A DNA stretch of 64,000 nucleotides from contig SFQZ01000007.1 of the NCBI GenBank assembly GCA_004562915.1, positions 5,485 through 69,484 on the forward strand, read 5' to 3'. This DNA comes from a bacterium. Its GTDB lineage: Bacteria > Bacillota_A > Clostridia > Lachnospirales > Lachnospiraceae. Each line of letters begins with the position of its first letter. Position 1 is the stretch's first letter. Under the pieces are notes generated by a model. It was not told where the DNA came from and made no database searches. It was given only the letters and a program-made list of their open reading frames with translations. Below are positions 17,144-24,971 of the stretch, piece by piece. The position numbers and the translations under genes are program-made.

Positions 17144-18840
17144 AGCAAAAAATACTAAATCAGGTGGGCGTTTTGCTAATCAGTTCTATATTGATCACAT
17201 TTCTTGTAGTTAGTCTTTCTATGTATGACAAGTTTGGTGTCTATATGAAAGAAAGTGTACGGGAGGAAGCAGAATACATAAGTCTTGCCATTGAAGAAAC
17301 GGATGGAGTGTATTTGAATTCCAATTTAAGTAAAATGTCTTCGACCAGCAGGATTACACTGCTGGATCAGGACGGAACTGTATTGTATGATTCTTTAGAA
17401 ACGGCTGAGAAAATGGAAAATCACAGTGATCGTCCGGAATTTCAGGAGGCATTGGAAAAAGGCTGTGGTGAAACGGTACGTTATTCTGATACATTGTCAA
17501 AGCAGACATTTTACTATGCTCTTCGGCTTCGTGATGGGAAAGTGCTCAGAATGGCCAGAACTACGGATACCGTACTGGCATTTTTGAATTCCAGTATTAC
17601 ACTTATGGGTCTGCTTGTATTTGCAATTATTATTGCAGCTTTTTTTATAGTACAAAGACAGACGAACAAATTGATAGAGCCAATCAATAAGCTGGATCTG
17701 GAACATCCGCTGCGGCATGTGGAGTATGAAGAGCTCCGGCCTCTGCTTTTGCGGGTACACGATCAGAATAAACAGATTGCCCGCCAGGTGCAGGAATTGA
17801 CTGAGCGACATGAAGAATATCTGGCAATCACAGAAAATATGAAAGACGGATTGGTGGTGGCAAGCCAGACAGAGGTTTTGTCAATCAATAAAGCAGCGCA
17901 GGAATTATTTCAGGTGAGAGCAGATGAGTGTATTCATAAGCCAATCAGCCGGGTGAGCAGGAACAAAGAATTCAGAAATGCACTGGATCATGCGCTTGCC
18001 GGTGAATATAATGAAACTGTTCTTCAGATTCATTCGAGAAGCTATCAGCTTCTGGCTAATCCGGTACATGTATCGGGAAAACCTTACGGTGTGGTAATTC
18101 TAATATGGGATATTACAGAACAGAAACAGGCAGAACAGATACGGAGAGAATTTTCAGCCAATGTGTCTCATGAGCTTAAAACTCCTCTGATGTCTATTTC
18201 CGGATATGCGGAATTGATTGAAAATGGTATGGTACAGACGGAAGATATACCTGAATTTGCTGGAAGAATTCATCAGGAAGCGAACCGGCTGACCGCATTG
18301 GTACAGGACATTATTCAATTGTCAAAGCTGGAAGAGGGAGAAGGTGAATTCCCGAGAGAAGAAGTTGATATTTATAATCTTTCACAGGATATTATTAGTA
18401 ATCTGGATCATACAGCCGAAATAAAAAATATTGCAATCTCTCTGACCGGAGAACACGTTGAAATATTTGGTGTAAGACATATTTTATTTGAAATGTTATT
18501 CAATTTGATGGATAATGGTATTAAATACAACGTGGAAAATGGCTGGATGCAAGTGAGAATCTGGGAGACTCAGGATAAGATTTACTGGCAGGTGAAAGAC
18601 AGCGGAATCGGAATCGCGCGGGAAGACCAGGAGCGAATCTATGAAAGATTTTACAGGGTAGATAAAAGTCATTCGCGGCAGACGGGAGGAACCGGTCTGG
18701 GGCTGTCCATTGTGAAGCACGGTGCACTGCTTCATCATGCCAATATCAGAACAGAAAGCCAACCTGGAAAAGGAACCACGATTACATTGGAATTTCCCAG
18801 GGAAAGGGCGGAAATATGTTCGGAAGACGAAAAAAAGTAG
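17140..18840 (+). CDS. phoR: Sensor histidine kinase, PhoR-like
   Basis: The 566-residue product has a first membrane helix at about residues 8-26, an extracytoplasmic sensor region, a second helix near 150-172, a PAS region at about 230-325, the HisKA box NVSHELKTPLMSISGY with His344, and HATPase motifs (FNLMDNGIKYN, DSGIGIAREDQERIYERFYR, GGTGLGLSIVKH). This is the usual PhoR layout. It overlaps the regulator gene by four bases and the small gene after it by 25 bases. Confidence 0.92.
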   Translation: MKQKILNQVGVLLISSILITFLVVSLSMYDKFGVYMKESVREEAEYISLAIEETDGVYLNSNLSKMSSTSRITLLDQDGTVLYDSLETAEKMENHSDRPEFQEALEKGCGETVRYSDTLSKQTFYYALRLRDGKVLRMARTTDTVLAFLNSSITLMGLLVFAIIIAAFFIVQRQTNKLIEPINKLDLEHPLRHVEYEELRPLLLRVHDQNKQIARQVQELTERHEEYLAITENMKDGLVVASQTEVLSINKAAQELFQVRADECIHKPISRVSRNKEFRNALDHALAGEYNETVLQIHSRSYQLLANPVHVSGKPYGVVILIWDITEQKQAEQIRREFSANVSHELKTPLMSISGYAELIENGMVQTEDIPEFAGRIHQEANRLTALVQDIIQLSKLEEGEGEFPREEVDIYNLSQDIISNLDHTAEIKNIAISLTGEHVEIFGVRHILFEMLFNLMDNGIKYNVENGWMQVRIWETQDKIYWQVKDSGIGIAREDQERIYERFYRVDKSHSRQTGGTGLGLSIVKHGALLHHANIRTESQPGKGTTITLEFPRERAEICSEDEKK

Positions 18841-19034
18841 TGGAGGCTTTTGACAGAACGGAGAAACGTCCGGTAATCCGATGCAGTATCTGTACCGGTG
18901 AGCAGGTGGCAGGGTTTCAGAGTTTAAGAACCGGTAAGTTTGAAGAAGTGATGGTGCTGAGGAGTACGGAAGACAGACAGGAATTCCTGGAAAAGTATGG
19001 AATAAGGGAAGACGAGATTGAAAAAATATGGTGA
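18816..19034 (+). CDS. Small conserved protein of unknown function
   Basis: The 72-residue product overlaps the end of the kinase gene by 25 bases and is preceded by AAAGGGCGG. Its core (RPVIRCSICTGEQVAGFQ, then TGKFEEVMVLR and EFLEKYGI) resembles a small protein I recall from many Clostridia, sometimes mislabelled as a dehydrogenase. Two Cys residues spaced CSIC are present. No function is known; the overlap places it in the phosphate operon. Confidence 0.8.
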   Translation: MFGRRKKVVEAFDRTEKRPVIRCSICTGEQVAGFQSLRTGKFEEVMVLRSTEDRQEFLEKYGIREDEIEKIW

Positions 19035-19042
19035 TGAAAGGC

Positions 19043-19075
19043 AAATGGGGGAGCGATGAAGGGCTCTCCCATTTA
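19043..19075 (+). terminator. Hairpin ending the phosphate operon
   Basis: AAATGGGGGAGC pairs with GCTCTCCCATTT around GATGAAGG. The T tract after the stem is poor, so it may be a terminator or an RNA-end stabiliser. Confidence 0.6.
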
Positions 19076-19120
19076 TATGTATCAACGAAATTATATGAGT
19101 TGCCCGACAAATGAGATGAG

Positions 19121-19290
19121 ACTGAGACTACGAATTTCTCCGTGCTTTACACTCTCGAAATTCTAAAAACATTCGAAATCTGCACATTTTTCTACGAAAA
19201 ATGGCTGCTTCCTCATATTTTTGCGGTCCCCAAAGTCTGTCATAGGCATGCAAGCATGCCGTGACAGACCTTTTGTCCCTTGTCTCGTTA
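19121..19290. mobile_element. MITE-like repeat, copy 1
   Basis: This is a near full-length copy of a roughly 160-170 bp element. It begins ACTGAGACTACGAATTTC, contains the inverted pair GAATTTC/GAAATTC, the shared text CTCATATTTTTGCGGTCCCC, and a hairpin with core GGCATGCAAGCATGCC, and ends in GTCTCGTTA. Its last three bases are the stop codon of mnmM. The middle differs from copies 2 and 3. Confidence 0.75.
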
Positions 19291-19857
19291 TATGTGCAGT
19301 TTTCGTATCAGTACCGGAATCGGAGGGTGGTTGGGTCTGTTATAGTAACAGGAGAGTATAACCAGGTAATTCTTTGGGTCCAGAGTTTTCAGATAGGCAA
19401 GCAGAGCGTCCCGTTCTTCAAAACCGCTGTCACCACCGCTGTAGATACAAAGGCTCATAAGGCCATCTTTTTTCAAAAGTTCTAATCCCTGCTGGATTGC
19501 GGGAATGCTGGTCTCACTTTTGGTTGCTAGTTTATGATCGCCGGAAGGTAAATATCCAAAATTAAATACTATGCAGGAAATGGTGCCTGGAAGCGCATAG
19601 TTTTTCATATGGCTGTGGCTGTCCCAAATAAGAGAAACATTATCCGGTGCCTTATGGCTATATAACATTTCCCTCGTAGCGTTCAGAGCAGCCTGTTGAA
19701 TATCGAAAGCAAATACATGCCCCTGAGGACCGGTCAGCTGACTAAGAAGAAGCGTATCATGCCCATTGCCGGCGGTGGCATCAATGCAGAAATCACCGGG
19801 CTTAACCTGTAAATTAATAAAATGATGGTACCATTCTGTGATTTGATAAGTTTGCAT
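19288..19857 (-). CDS. mnmM: tRNA (mnm5s2U34)-methyltransferase MnmM / YtqB family
   Basis: The 189-residue class I SAM methyltransferase shows DATAGNGHDTLLL (SAM loop), FAFDIQQ (acidic end of strand 2) and the family-specific NFGYLPSGDH and IPAIQQGLELLKKDG. YtqB/MnmM methylates aminomethyl-thiouridine at tRNA position 34. AGGAG precedes the start on the minus strand. The gene is framed by copy 1 (downstream) and copy 2 (18 bp upstream) of a repeated element, and its stop codon is the end of copy 1. Confidence 0.88.
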   Translation of the reverse strand: MQTYQITEWYHHFINLQVKPGDFCIDATAGNGHDTLLLSQLTGPQGHVFAFDIQQAALNATREMLYSHKAPDNVSLIWDSHSHMKNYALPGTISCIVFNFGYLPSGDHKLATKSETSIPAIQQGLELLKKDGLMSLCIYSGGDSGFEERDALLAYLKTLDPKNYLVILSCYYNRPNHPPIPVLIRKLHI

Positions 19858-19875
19858 AACTGACTCCTGTTCCGT

Positions 19876-19997
19876 AAATTCTAAAAATATTCGGAATCCG
19901 CCCTATCTGGGCTACTTCCTCATATTTTTGCGGTCCCCAAAGTCTGTCATAGGCATGCAAGCATGCCACGACAGACCTTTTGTCCCTAGTCTTGTTA
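19876..19997. mobile_element. MITE-like repeat, copy 2 (left end missing)
   Basis: Homology to copy 3 begins at AAATTCTAAAAATATTCGG and runs to GTCTTGTTA. About 40 bp of the left end present in copies 1 and 3 are missing. The hairpin core GGCATGCAAGCATGCC is intact. Confidence 0.75.
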
Positions 19998-20014
19998 AAT
20001 AGATTATCCTATAA

Positions 20015-20174
20015 TAATGAGACTACGAATTTCTCCGTGCTGCGCACTCTCGAAATTCTAAAAATATTCGGAATCCGCCCTGTCTGGGCTACTTCCTCAT
20101 ATTTTTGCGGTCCCCAAAGTCTGTCATAGGCATGCAAGCATGCCATAACAGACTTTTTGTCCCTTGTCTCATTA
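20015..20174. mobile_element. MITE-like repeat, copy 3 (complete)
   Basis: This 160-bp copy has matching ends, TAATGAGAC at 20015-20023 and GTCTCATTA at 20166-20174, perfect 9-bp terminal inverted repeats. Inside are CCGCCCTGTCTGGGC, the GGTCCCC block and the long hairpin with core GGCATGCAAGCATGCC. No open reading frame is present. Copies 2 and 3 fill most of the 450-bp gap before the capA-like gene. Confidence 0.8.
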
Positions 20175-20308
20175 TATTATAATAATACGAAAGAAAATTG
20201 TAAACAAATGGAAGATAAAAAACGGTAAGGGAGACTTGCAGTTTTTTATAAAACCGGGTATCATTACAGTAATGATACAGGAACAGACAGAGATAACAGG
20301 TGACAGAT

Positions 20309-21607
20309 ATGGTAGAAAAGAAAAGACAACAACGACCATCGAATAAAAAAAGGGGAACAAAGCAACGTAGAAAGAAAATGAGTTATAGAAAAAAAGTAGT
20401 AGCTTTTCAGATTGGTGCGATTACTCTCGCGATTTTTCTTCTTCTGATGGTAGGAGCGGTAATTCTTACAAAAGTGTTTGTAGGTGAAGCAAATAATTCT
20501 CAGACAGCGGGCGCTGATGTAACAGGTGATCAGGTGGGAGCAGATGATGATAATGCAAATCTGACAGATTTGGATACGGCAGGTACAGATTCGGCGGAGG
20601 GTTCTGTGAATACAACCGGAGAAGGACAGGCTTCGGCTGAAGGGAACGGAGAAGATGCTCAAGAGGCGCAAAGTGTACAGCCGGTAGAGGAAGTAAAGAT
20701 AACAGTCAGTATGGTAGGAGACTGTACGATAGGGACAGATGAGCAGTTTGATAAAAGCAGTAATTTTGATGCTTTTTACATTGTAAAAAAAGATCCGGGA
20801 TATTTCTTTCAGGGAGTGAGAGATGTTTTTGCGGCAGATGATCTGACTGTAGTTAATATGGAGGGAACTTTAACAGAGTCTGATACACGCCAGGATAAAA
20901 CTTATGCATTTAAAGGTGATCCTAAGTATACAGAGATTCTTACCGCTGGGAATGTTGACGCAGCGAATCTGGCAAATAATCACAGCAAGGATTATGGAGA
21001 GCAGAGTTATACGGATACGATACAATATCTGGAGAGTGCGGGTATTGCCACCTTTGGATATGACAGGACGTCGGTGTTGGATATTAAGGGAATTAAAGTT
21101 GGTCTGGTGGGAATCTATGTGCTTGCTGATGGAATGGAACGACAGCAGCAGTTGATTGACAATATCCAAAGTGTGAAAAATCAGGGGGCTCAGGTGGTAA
21201 TCGTAAGTTTCCACTGGGGAACTGAAAAGGCAACTTATCCGGATGATATACAAAAAACACTTGCTCATACTGCCGTGGACAATGGAGCCGATCTTGTGGT
21301 GGGACATCACCCCCATGTGCTGCAGGGAATTGAGGAATATAACGGGAAAAATATTGTATACAGCCTGGGAAATTTCTGTTTTGGAGGCAACAGAAATCCG
21401 TTGGATAAAGATACTATGATTTTTCAGCAGACATTTACTTTTGCAAATGGAGAACTGGTGCAGGATAATGTTAAGAATATTATACCGTGCTCCCTTTCGT
21501 CTGTGAAAGAGTATAATGATTATCAGCCTACAATATTGGAAGGCAGTGAAAGTGAAAGGGTATTGCAGAAGATACAGGAATTAAGTTCTGGACTTTCTGG
21601 CAATTGA
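20309..21607 (+). CDS. CapA family metallophosphatase-like protein
   Basis: The product has about 432 residues: a basic cytoplasmic start, one hydrophobic segment near residues 36-58, an acidic Asp/Gly/Thr-rich linker, then a PGA_cap domain. Motifs are SMVGDCTIGT, TVVNMEGTLT, ANLANNHSKDYG, VSFHWGTE and VGHHPHVLQGIE, then YSLGNFCFGG. CapA proteins take part in poly-gamma-glutamate capsule assembly, but single copies like this one often have no known role. AGGTGA at 20297-20302 favours the ATG at 20309 over a GTG at 20300. Confidence 0.88.
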   Translation: MVEKKRQQRPSNKKRGTKQRRKKMSYRKKVVAFQIGAITLAIFLLLMVGAVILTKVFVGEANNSQTAGADVTGDQVGADDDNANLTDLDTAGTDSAEGSVNTTGEGQASAEGNGEDAQEAQSVQPVEEVKITVSMVGDCTIGTDEQFDKSSNFDAFYIVKKDPGYFFQGVRDVFAADDLTVVNMEGTLTESDTRQDKTYAFKGDPKYTEILTAGNVDAANLANNHSKDYGEQSYTDTIQYLESAGIATFGYDRTSVLDIKGIKVGLVGIYVLADGMERQQQLIDNIQSVKNQGAQVVIVSFHWGTEKATYPDDIQKTLAHTAVDNGADLVVGHHPHVLQGIEEYNGKNIVYSLGNFCFGGNRNPLDKDTMIFQQTFTFANGELVQDNVKNIIPCSLSSVKEYNDYQPTILEGSESERVLQKIQELSSGLSGN

Positions 21608-21618
21608 CAGGGAGAAAT

Positions 21619-22074
21619 ATGAGTAAAGCAGAATTTTTACATGCTCTTCAAGGTCGTCTGGCGGAGACTCTTCCCAGGGAAAAAGTAGAAGAACATGTTC
21701 GATATTATGAATCCTATATAATAGAAGAAATTCGTCAGGGAAAGACGGAAGAGGAAGTGATGGAAGAGCTGGGGGATCCTCTGCTGATTGCAAAAACGAT
21801 TATGGATACCAGTGAGGAAGATGCTCAGCAACAAACATTTTATGAAGAAACAGCTGGAGATACAGGGGCTGAAGACAGCTGGAGGAATCGTGATTCTCAG
21901 GTTTGGCATTATGGACTTCAATCAAAAGGAGGATGTCTCCTTGCGGCGATTATTATTGTGGTAGTTATTGCGCTGATTCTCTGGTTGGTAGGGTCTGTAA
22001 TTTCCTTTTTGCTTCCGGTATTGATCCCACTCGTGATTATATTGTTGGCGGTTGCTTATTTTAAACAAAGATAG
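21619..22074 (+). CDS. HAAS/DUF1700-type membrane protein
   Basis: The 151-residue product starts with a HAAS-like helical domain (EFLHALQGRLAETLPREKVEEHVRYY, EEVMEELGDPLLIAKTI) and ends in two close hydrophobic segments (about residues 105-145). Such proteins usually work with a PadR-type regulator, but none is adjacent. The ATG at 21619 with CAGGGAG (21608-21614) is preferred over an upstream TTG. It lies 11 bp after the CapA gene. Confidence 0.82.
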   Translation: MSKAEFLHALQGRLAETLPREKVEEHVRYYESYIIEEIRQGKTEEEVMEELGDPLLIAKTIMDTSEEDAQQQTFYEETAGDTGAEDSWRNRDSQVWHYGLQSKGGCLLAAIIIVVVIALILWLVGSVISFLLPVLIPLVIILLAVAYFKQR

Positions 22075-22085
22075 GTTCAAAAAAA

Positions 22086-22115
22086 GAAATCCCGGTAGGG
22101 GAGCTACCGGGATTT
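22086..22115. terminator. Hairpin after the HAAS gene, T tract on the minus strand
   Basis: GAAATCCCGGTAG and CTACCGGGATTTC form a perfect 13-bp stem. On the plus strand no T run follows (CGAGGGG); on the minus strand seven T residues follow. Confidence 0.6.
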
Positions 22116-22232
22116 CGAGGGGAGTATAAATAATTAATAAGGGGTTATTAATTGTAAAAAAAATTTTTGAAGGGTAAATTCTTTTTACATTGATGATTAT
22201 AATACAAAATGGTAAAAATTGCAACAAAGAAA

Positions 22233-22262
22233 TGAATAAACTCATATTATTTTGGCATACTA
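22233..22262 (+). promoter_or_regulatory. Sigma-G-type (forespore) promoter of the Asn/Ser-rich gene
   Basis: TGAATA at 22233-22238 and CATACTA at 22256-22262 are separated by 17 bp. This matches the Bacillus sigma-G consensus at both hexamers. The predicted start is near 22269, followed by a leader with the CCGGTGAAGACCGG hairpin. The same pair at the same spacing precedes the DUF1540 gene. Confidence 0.65.
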
Positions 22263-22326
22263 ATGCTGTAACCGAACCGGTGAAGACCGGAAGGAACAAA
22301 ATATTGGGATAACAGGAGGAATAATC

Positions 22327-22542
22327 ATGTCCAAAAACTACAGCAATGCCAATAATGCAACCAACACAAATAATGCCAACAATGCATACAGTGAGAGCAA
22401 CAGATCTTCTAATAGTACAAATGAAAGAAACTACAGCGGTTCAAACAGGGAATCTAATAAAAATGCTTCAAAAAACAAGTCTTCTAACAATTACTCTGAA
22501 AAAAACAGTGATGCTTCTGACGATTACAGCAGCAGATACTAA
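22327..22542 (+). CDS. Asn/Ser-rich small protein, putative spore protein
   Basis: The 71-residue product is low in complexity: mostly Asn, Ser, Lys, Asp, Glu, Arg and Tyr, with no Cys, Trp, Leu, Ile, Val, Phe or His. It is therefore likely disordered. It is a real gene: AGGAGG lies at 22314-22319, a terminator follows at 22561, and a sigma-G-type promoter lies upstream. Composition recalls gamma-type small acid-soluble spore proteins in being polar and amide-rich, but no SASP motif is visible. Role in spores is an inference. Confidence 0.75.
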   Translation: MSKNYSNANNATNTNNANNAYSESNRSSNSTNERNYSGSNRESNKNASKNKSSNNYSEKNSDASDDYSSRY

Positions 22543-22560
22543 AAAAGAGCGAAGTGGAAA

Positions 22561-22587
22561 GCGGATGCCGTCATGGCATCCGTTTTT
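22561..22587 (+). terminator. Terminator of the Asn/Ser-rich gene
   Basis: GGATGCC and GGCATCC form a stem around GTCAT, followed by G and five T residues. Confidence 0.85.
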
Positions 22588-22658
22588 GCATGACAGGAAA
22601 GCCATAAGATTTTCCTAAAACGTGGATATTGCATAGGATAATAAAAAAGGAGTTTACC

Positions 22659-22970
22659 ATGGAACAGCTTCGTTTGATTTCCGTTAGAGAATTGGATGAG
22701 TATGTGAGCAGATATCCTGATGTTTATCTGATTGATGTCAGACCGGAAAATGAATATCGCTTTTCTCATATCCGGCATGCGATAAATATTCCATATGAGG
22801 AGGGAATCATATGGAAATTTCCCGAAGAAAAAGAACTGGTTGTTTATTGCGAAAGAGGTTCTACCAGTATGATTGCGGCTCGGGAAATGAAAAGGGCAGG
22901 TTATCGAGTGGTGTCGGTGTCCGGGGGAATCTCGGAATACAGAGGAAGAAATCTTGTTTTTTCCCGATAA
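22659..22970 (+). CDS. Rhodanese-like domain protein
   Basis: The 103-residue product is a single rhodanese domain. Motifs are YLIDVRPENEYRFSHIRHAINIP and the active-site loop VVYCERGSTSM with the catalytic Cys. Such proteins carry sulfur as persulfide; the acceptor is unknown. AAAGGAG at 22646-22652 fixes the ATG at 22659. Confidence 0.88.
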   Translation: MEQLRLISVRELDEYVSRYPDVYLIDVRPENEYRFSHIRHAINIPYEEGIIWKFPEEKELVVYCERGSTSMIAAREMKRAGYRVVSVSGGISEYRGRNLVFSR

Positions 22971-23052
22971 TCATAGTAGAATGAGTATGATTCCACAAAA
23001 TAGGATGCGGGCGGTGAAGCCGCCCGTTGTGAAAAGGAAAAGGAGAAAAAAT

Positions 23053-23595
23053 ATGAAATATATGATTGCATCGGATATCCATGGTTCGGCTTATTACTGT
23101 GAGAAGATGGTGAATGCAATGAAAAAAGAACAGGCAGACCGGCTGATTCTTCTGGGGGATTTGCTTTATCACGGCCCCAGAAACGATCTTCCCCGGGATT
23201 ATGCACCCAAAAAAGTGATCGTTATGCTGAATGATTTGAAAAACTGTATTTACAGTGTAAGAGGAAACTGTGATACAGAGGTAGATCAGATGGTGCTGGA
23301 TTTTCCGGTGCTGGCAGATTATGGATTTTTTGAGATTGGAGGAAAAAGCATTTATTGCAGTCATGGACATGTTTACAATGAGAACCATCTCCCTCCGCTG
23401 AAACAGGGTGATATATTTATGCATGGACATACACATGTTCTACAGGTAAAGGAAGTGAATGGTATCACGATTTTGAATCCAGGTTCCGTATCAATACCCA
23501 AAGAGGGAAATCCGCAAACCTATGCGGTGCTGGAAGATGATGTATTTACTATAAAAACATTTGAAGAAGAAATCATAAAGGAATATCGCATATGA
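23053..23595 (+). CDS. yfcE: YfcE-type phosphodiesterase
   Basis: The 180-residue metallophosphoesterase shows the metal-binding motifs ASDIHGS, LLGDLLYHG, VRGNCD, YCSHGH and MHGHTH, then NPGSVSIP. E. coli YfcE hydrolyses phosphodiesters; the physiological substrate is unclear. AAAAGGAG precedes the start. The stop overlaps the methyltransferase start in ATGA. A GC hairpin (GGGCGGTGAAGCCGCCC) lies between the rhodanese gene and this one. Confidence 0.9.
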   Translation: MKYMIASDIHGSAYYCEKMVNAMKKEQADRLILLGDLLYHGPRNDLPRDYAPKKVIVMLNDLKNCIYSVRGNCDTEVDQMVLDFPVLADYGFFEIGGKSIYCSHGHVYNENHLPPLKQGDIFMHGHTHVLQVKEVNGITILNPGSVSIPKEGNPQTYAVLEDDVFTIKTFEEEIIKEYRI

Positions 23596-24740
23596 GACAA
23601 TGGGAATTGATAGCGCCCTGCCATTTTGGACTGGAGGCGGTTTTAAAAAGAGAAATCATGGATCTTGGATATGAAATCAGCCAGGTGGAAGATGGCAAAG
23701 TTATATTTTATGGTGACGAGCAGGCAGTGGCCTATGCCAATATGTTTCTGAGAACAGCAGAAAGGATTCTGTTGAAAGTAGGACAGTTTTCGGCTTGTAC
23801 ATATGACGAATTATTTGAAAATACGAAAGCTCTTCCGTGGGAAGAATATATTCCGGCAAATGGAAAGTTCTGGATAAAAAAAGCTTCCTCAATCAAGAGC
23901 AAGTTATTCAGCCCTTCAGATATTCAGTCGATTATGAAAAAGGCTATGGTGGAACGGCTGAAAAAGAAATATAAAAAAGAGTGGTTTGAAGAAGACGGAG
24001 CCAGTTTTCCGGTGAGAGTATCCCTGATGAAAAATGTGGTTACGGTAGCAATCGATACGACAGGTGTTTCTCTTCATAAAAGGGGATACAGAAAGCTGCA
24101 GTCCAAAGCACCTATTTCGGAAACTTTGGCGGCAGCTCTTATCATGCTTACACCGTGGAAAAAGGACAGGATTCTGGTGGATCCCTTTTGTGGAAGCGGT
24201 ACTTTCTTAATAGAGGCGGCAATGATGGCGTCCAATATTGCACCTGGAATAAATCGTTCTTTTCTGGCGGAAGACTGGAAAGAATTGATTCCGAGAAAGC
24301 ATTGGTATGATGCTCTGGAGGAAGCGCAGGATCTTGTGGATGCGAATCTGGACATGGATCTTCAGGGATTTGATATTGACGGAGAAGTGGTGAAAAATGC
24401 CAGGGAAAATGCTGCGGCTGCAGGCGTAGATCATCTGATTCATTTTCAGCAGAGGGAAGTGGCAAATCTGCGACATCCCAAAAAATATGGATTTATTATC
24501 ACAAATCCTCCCTATGGGGAAAGACTGGAGGACAAGAAGATGCTGCCGGATCTTTATAGACAGATTGGGCAGGTGTATCAGGGATTGGACTCCTGGTCCA
24601 TGTTCCTGATTACCAGTTATGAAGATGCAGAACGATATATCGGACGTAAGGCAGACAAAAATAGAAAGATTTATAATGGAATGATCCGTACCTATTATTA
24701 CCAGTATTTAGGACCAAAACCCCCGAGGAAAATATATTAA
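23592..24740 (+). CDS. THUMP-domain class I SAM RNA methyltransferase (RlmL/YpsC-like)
   Basis: The 382-residue product has an N-terminal ferredoxin-like/THUMP region (residues about 1-160), the motif LHKRGYRKLQSKAPISETLAAAL, the SAM site DPFCGSGTFLIEAAM and the catalytic TNPPYGERL. Relatives methylate guanine N2 in 23S rRNA (position 2445 in E. coli). It is translationally coupled to yfcE. The reading frame continues open for 50 codons after the stop (see 24741-24893). Confidence 0.9.
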   Translation: MRQWELIAPCHFGLEAVLKREIMDLGYEISQVEDGKVIFYGDEQAVAYANMFLRTAERILLKVGQFSACTYDELFENTKALPWEEYIPANGKFWIKKASSIKSKLFSPSDIQSIMKKAMVERLKKKYKKEWFEEDGASFPVRVSLMKNVVTVAIDTTGVSLHKRGYRKLQSKAPISETLAAALIMLTPWKKDRILVDPFCGSGTFLIEAAMMASNIAPGINRSFLAEDWKELIPRKHWYDALEEAQDLVDANLDMDLQGFDIDGEVVKNARENAAAAGVDHLIHFQQREVANLRHPKKYGFIITNPPYGERLEDKKMLPDLYRQIGQVYQGLDSWSMFLITSYEDAERYIGRKADKNRKIYNGMIRTYYYQYLGPKPPRKIY

Positions 24741-24893
24741 AATTCAATCGATGAGGAATGGCAGGCGAAAAACGGTGTATTGATCCGTTTAAGAGATCTG
24801 TTTAAGAAATCAGGGGCAGAAAGTCCTGAAAATATACAGAAGAATCAGGATTGTTTCTATAAGTTTTTGAACGACTTTCAATTTAATGATTAA
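24741..24893 (+). pseudogene. Open in-frame segment after the methyltransferase stop
   Basis: Directly after the TAA at 24738-24740 the same frame stays open for 50 codons to a TAA at 24891. The implied peptide looks protein-like (EEWQAKNGVLIRLRDLFKK, CYKFL-type end) but has no start codon with a ribosome binding site. It could be a gene remnant or a lost C-terminal extension. The family is not recognised. Confidence 0.3.
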
Positions 24894-24971
24894 AATCAGT
24901 GCAGTGAAAAAAATTAAGTGGTATAATACCTGTTAGTTACAACAGAATAAAAGTCAGGGAGATTTTATTAT

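Noticed and set aside
22198..22203. TATAAT as a sigma-A promoter for the Asn/Ser-rich gene
   Set aside because: No acceptable -35 lies at 16-18 bp; the TGAATA/CATACTA pair downstream is a better match. Use of both cannot be excluded.
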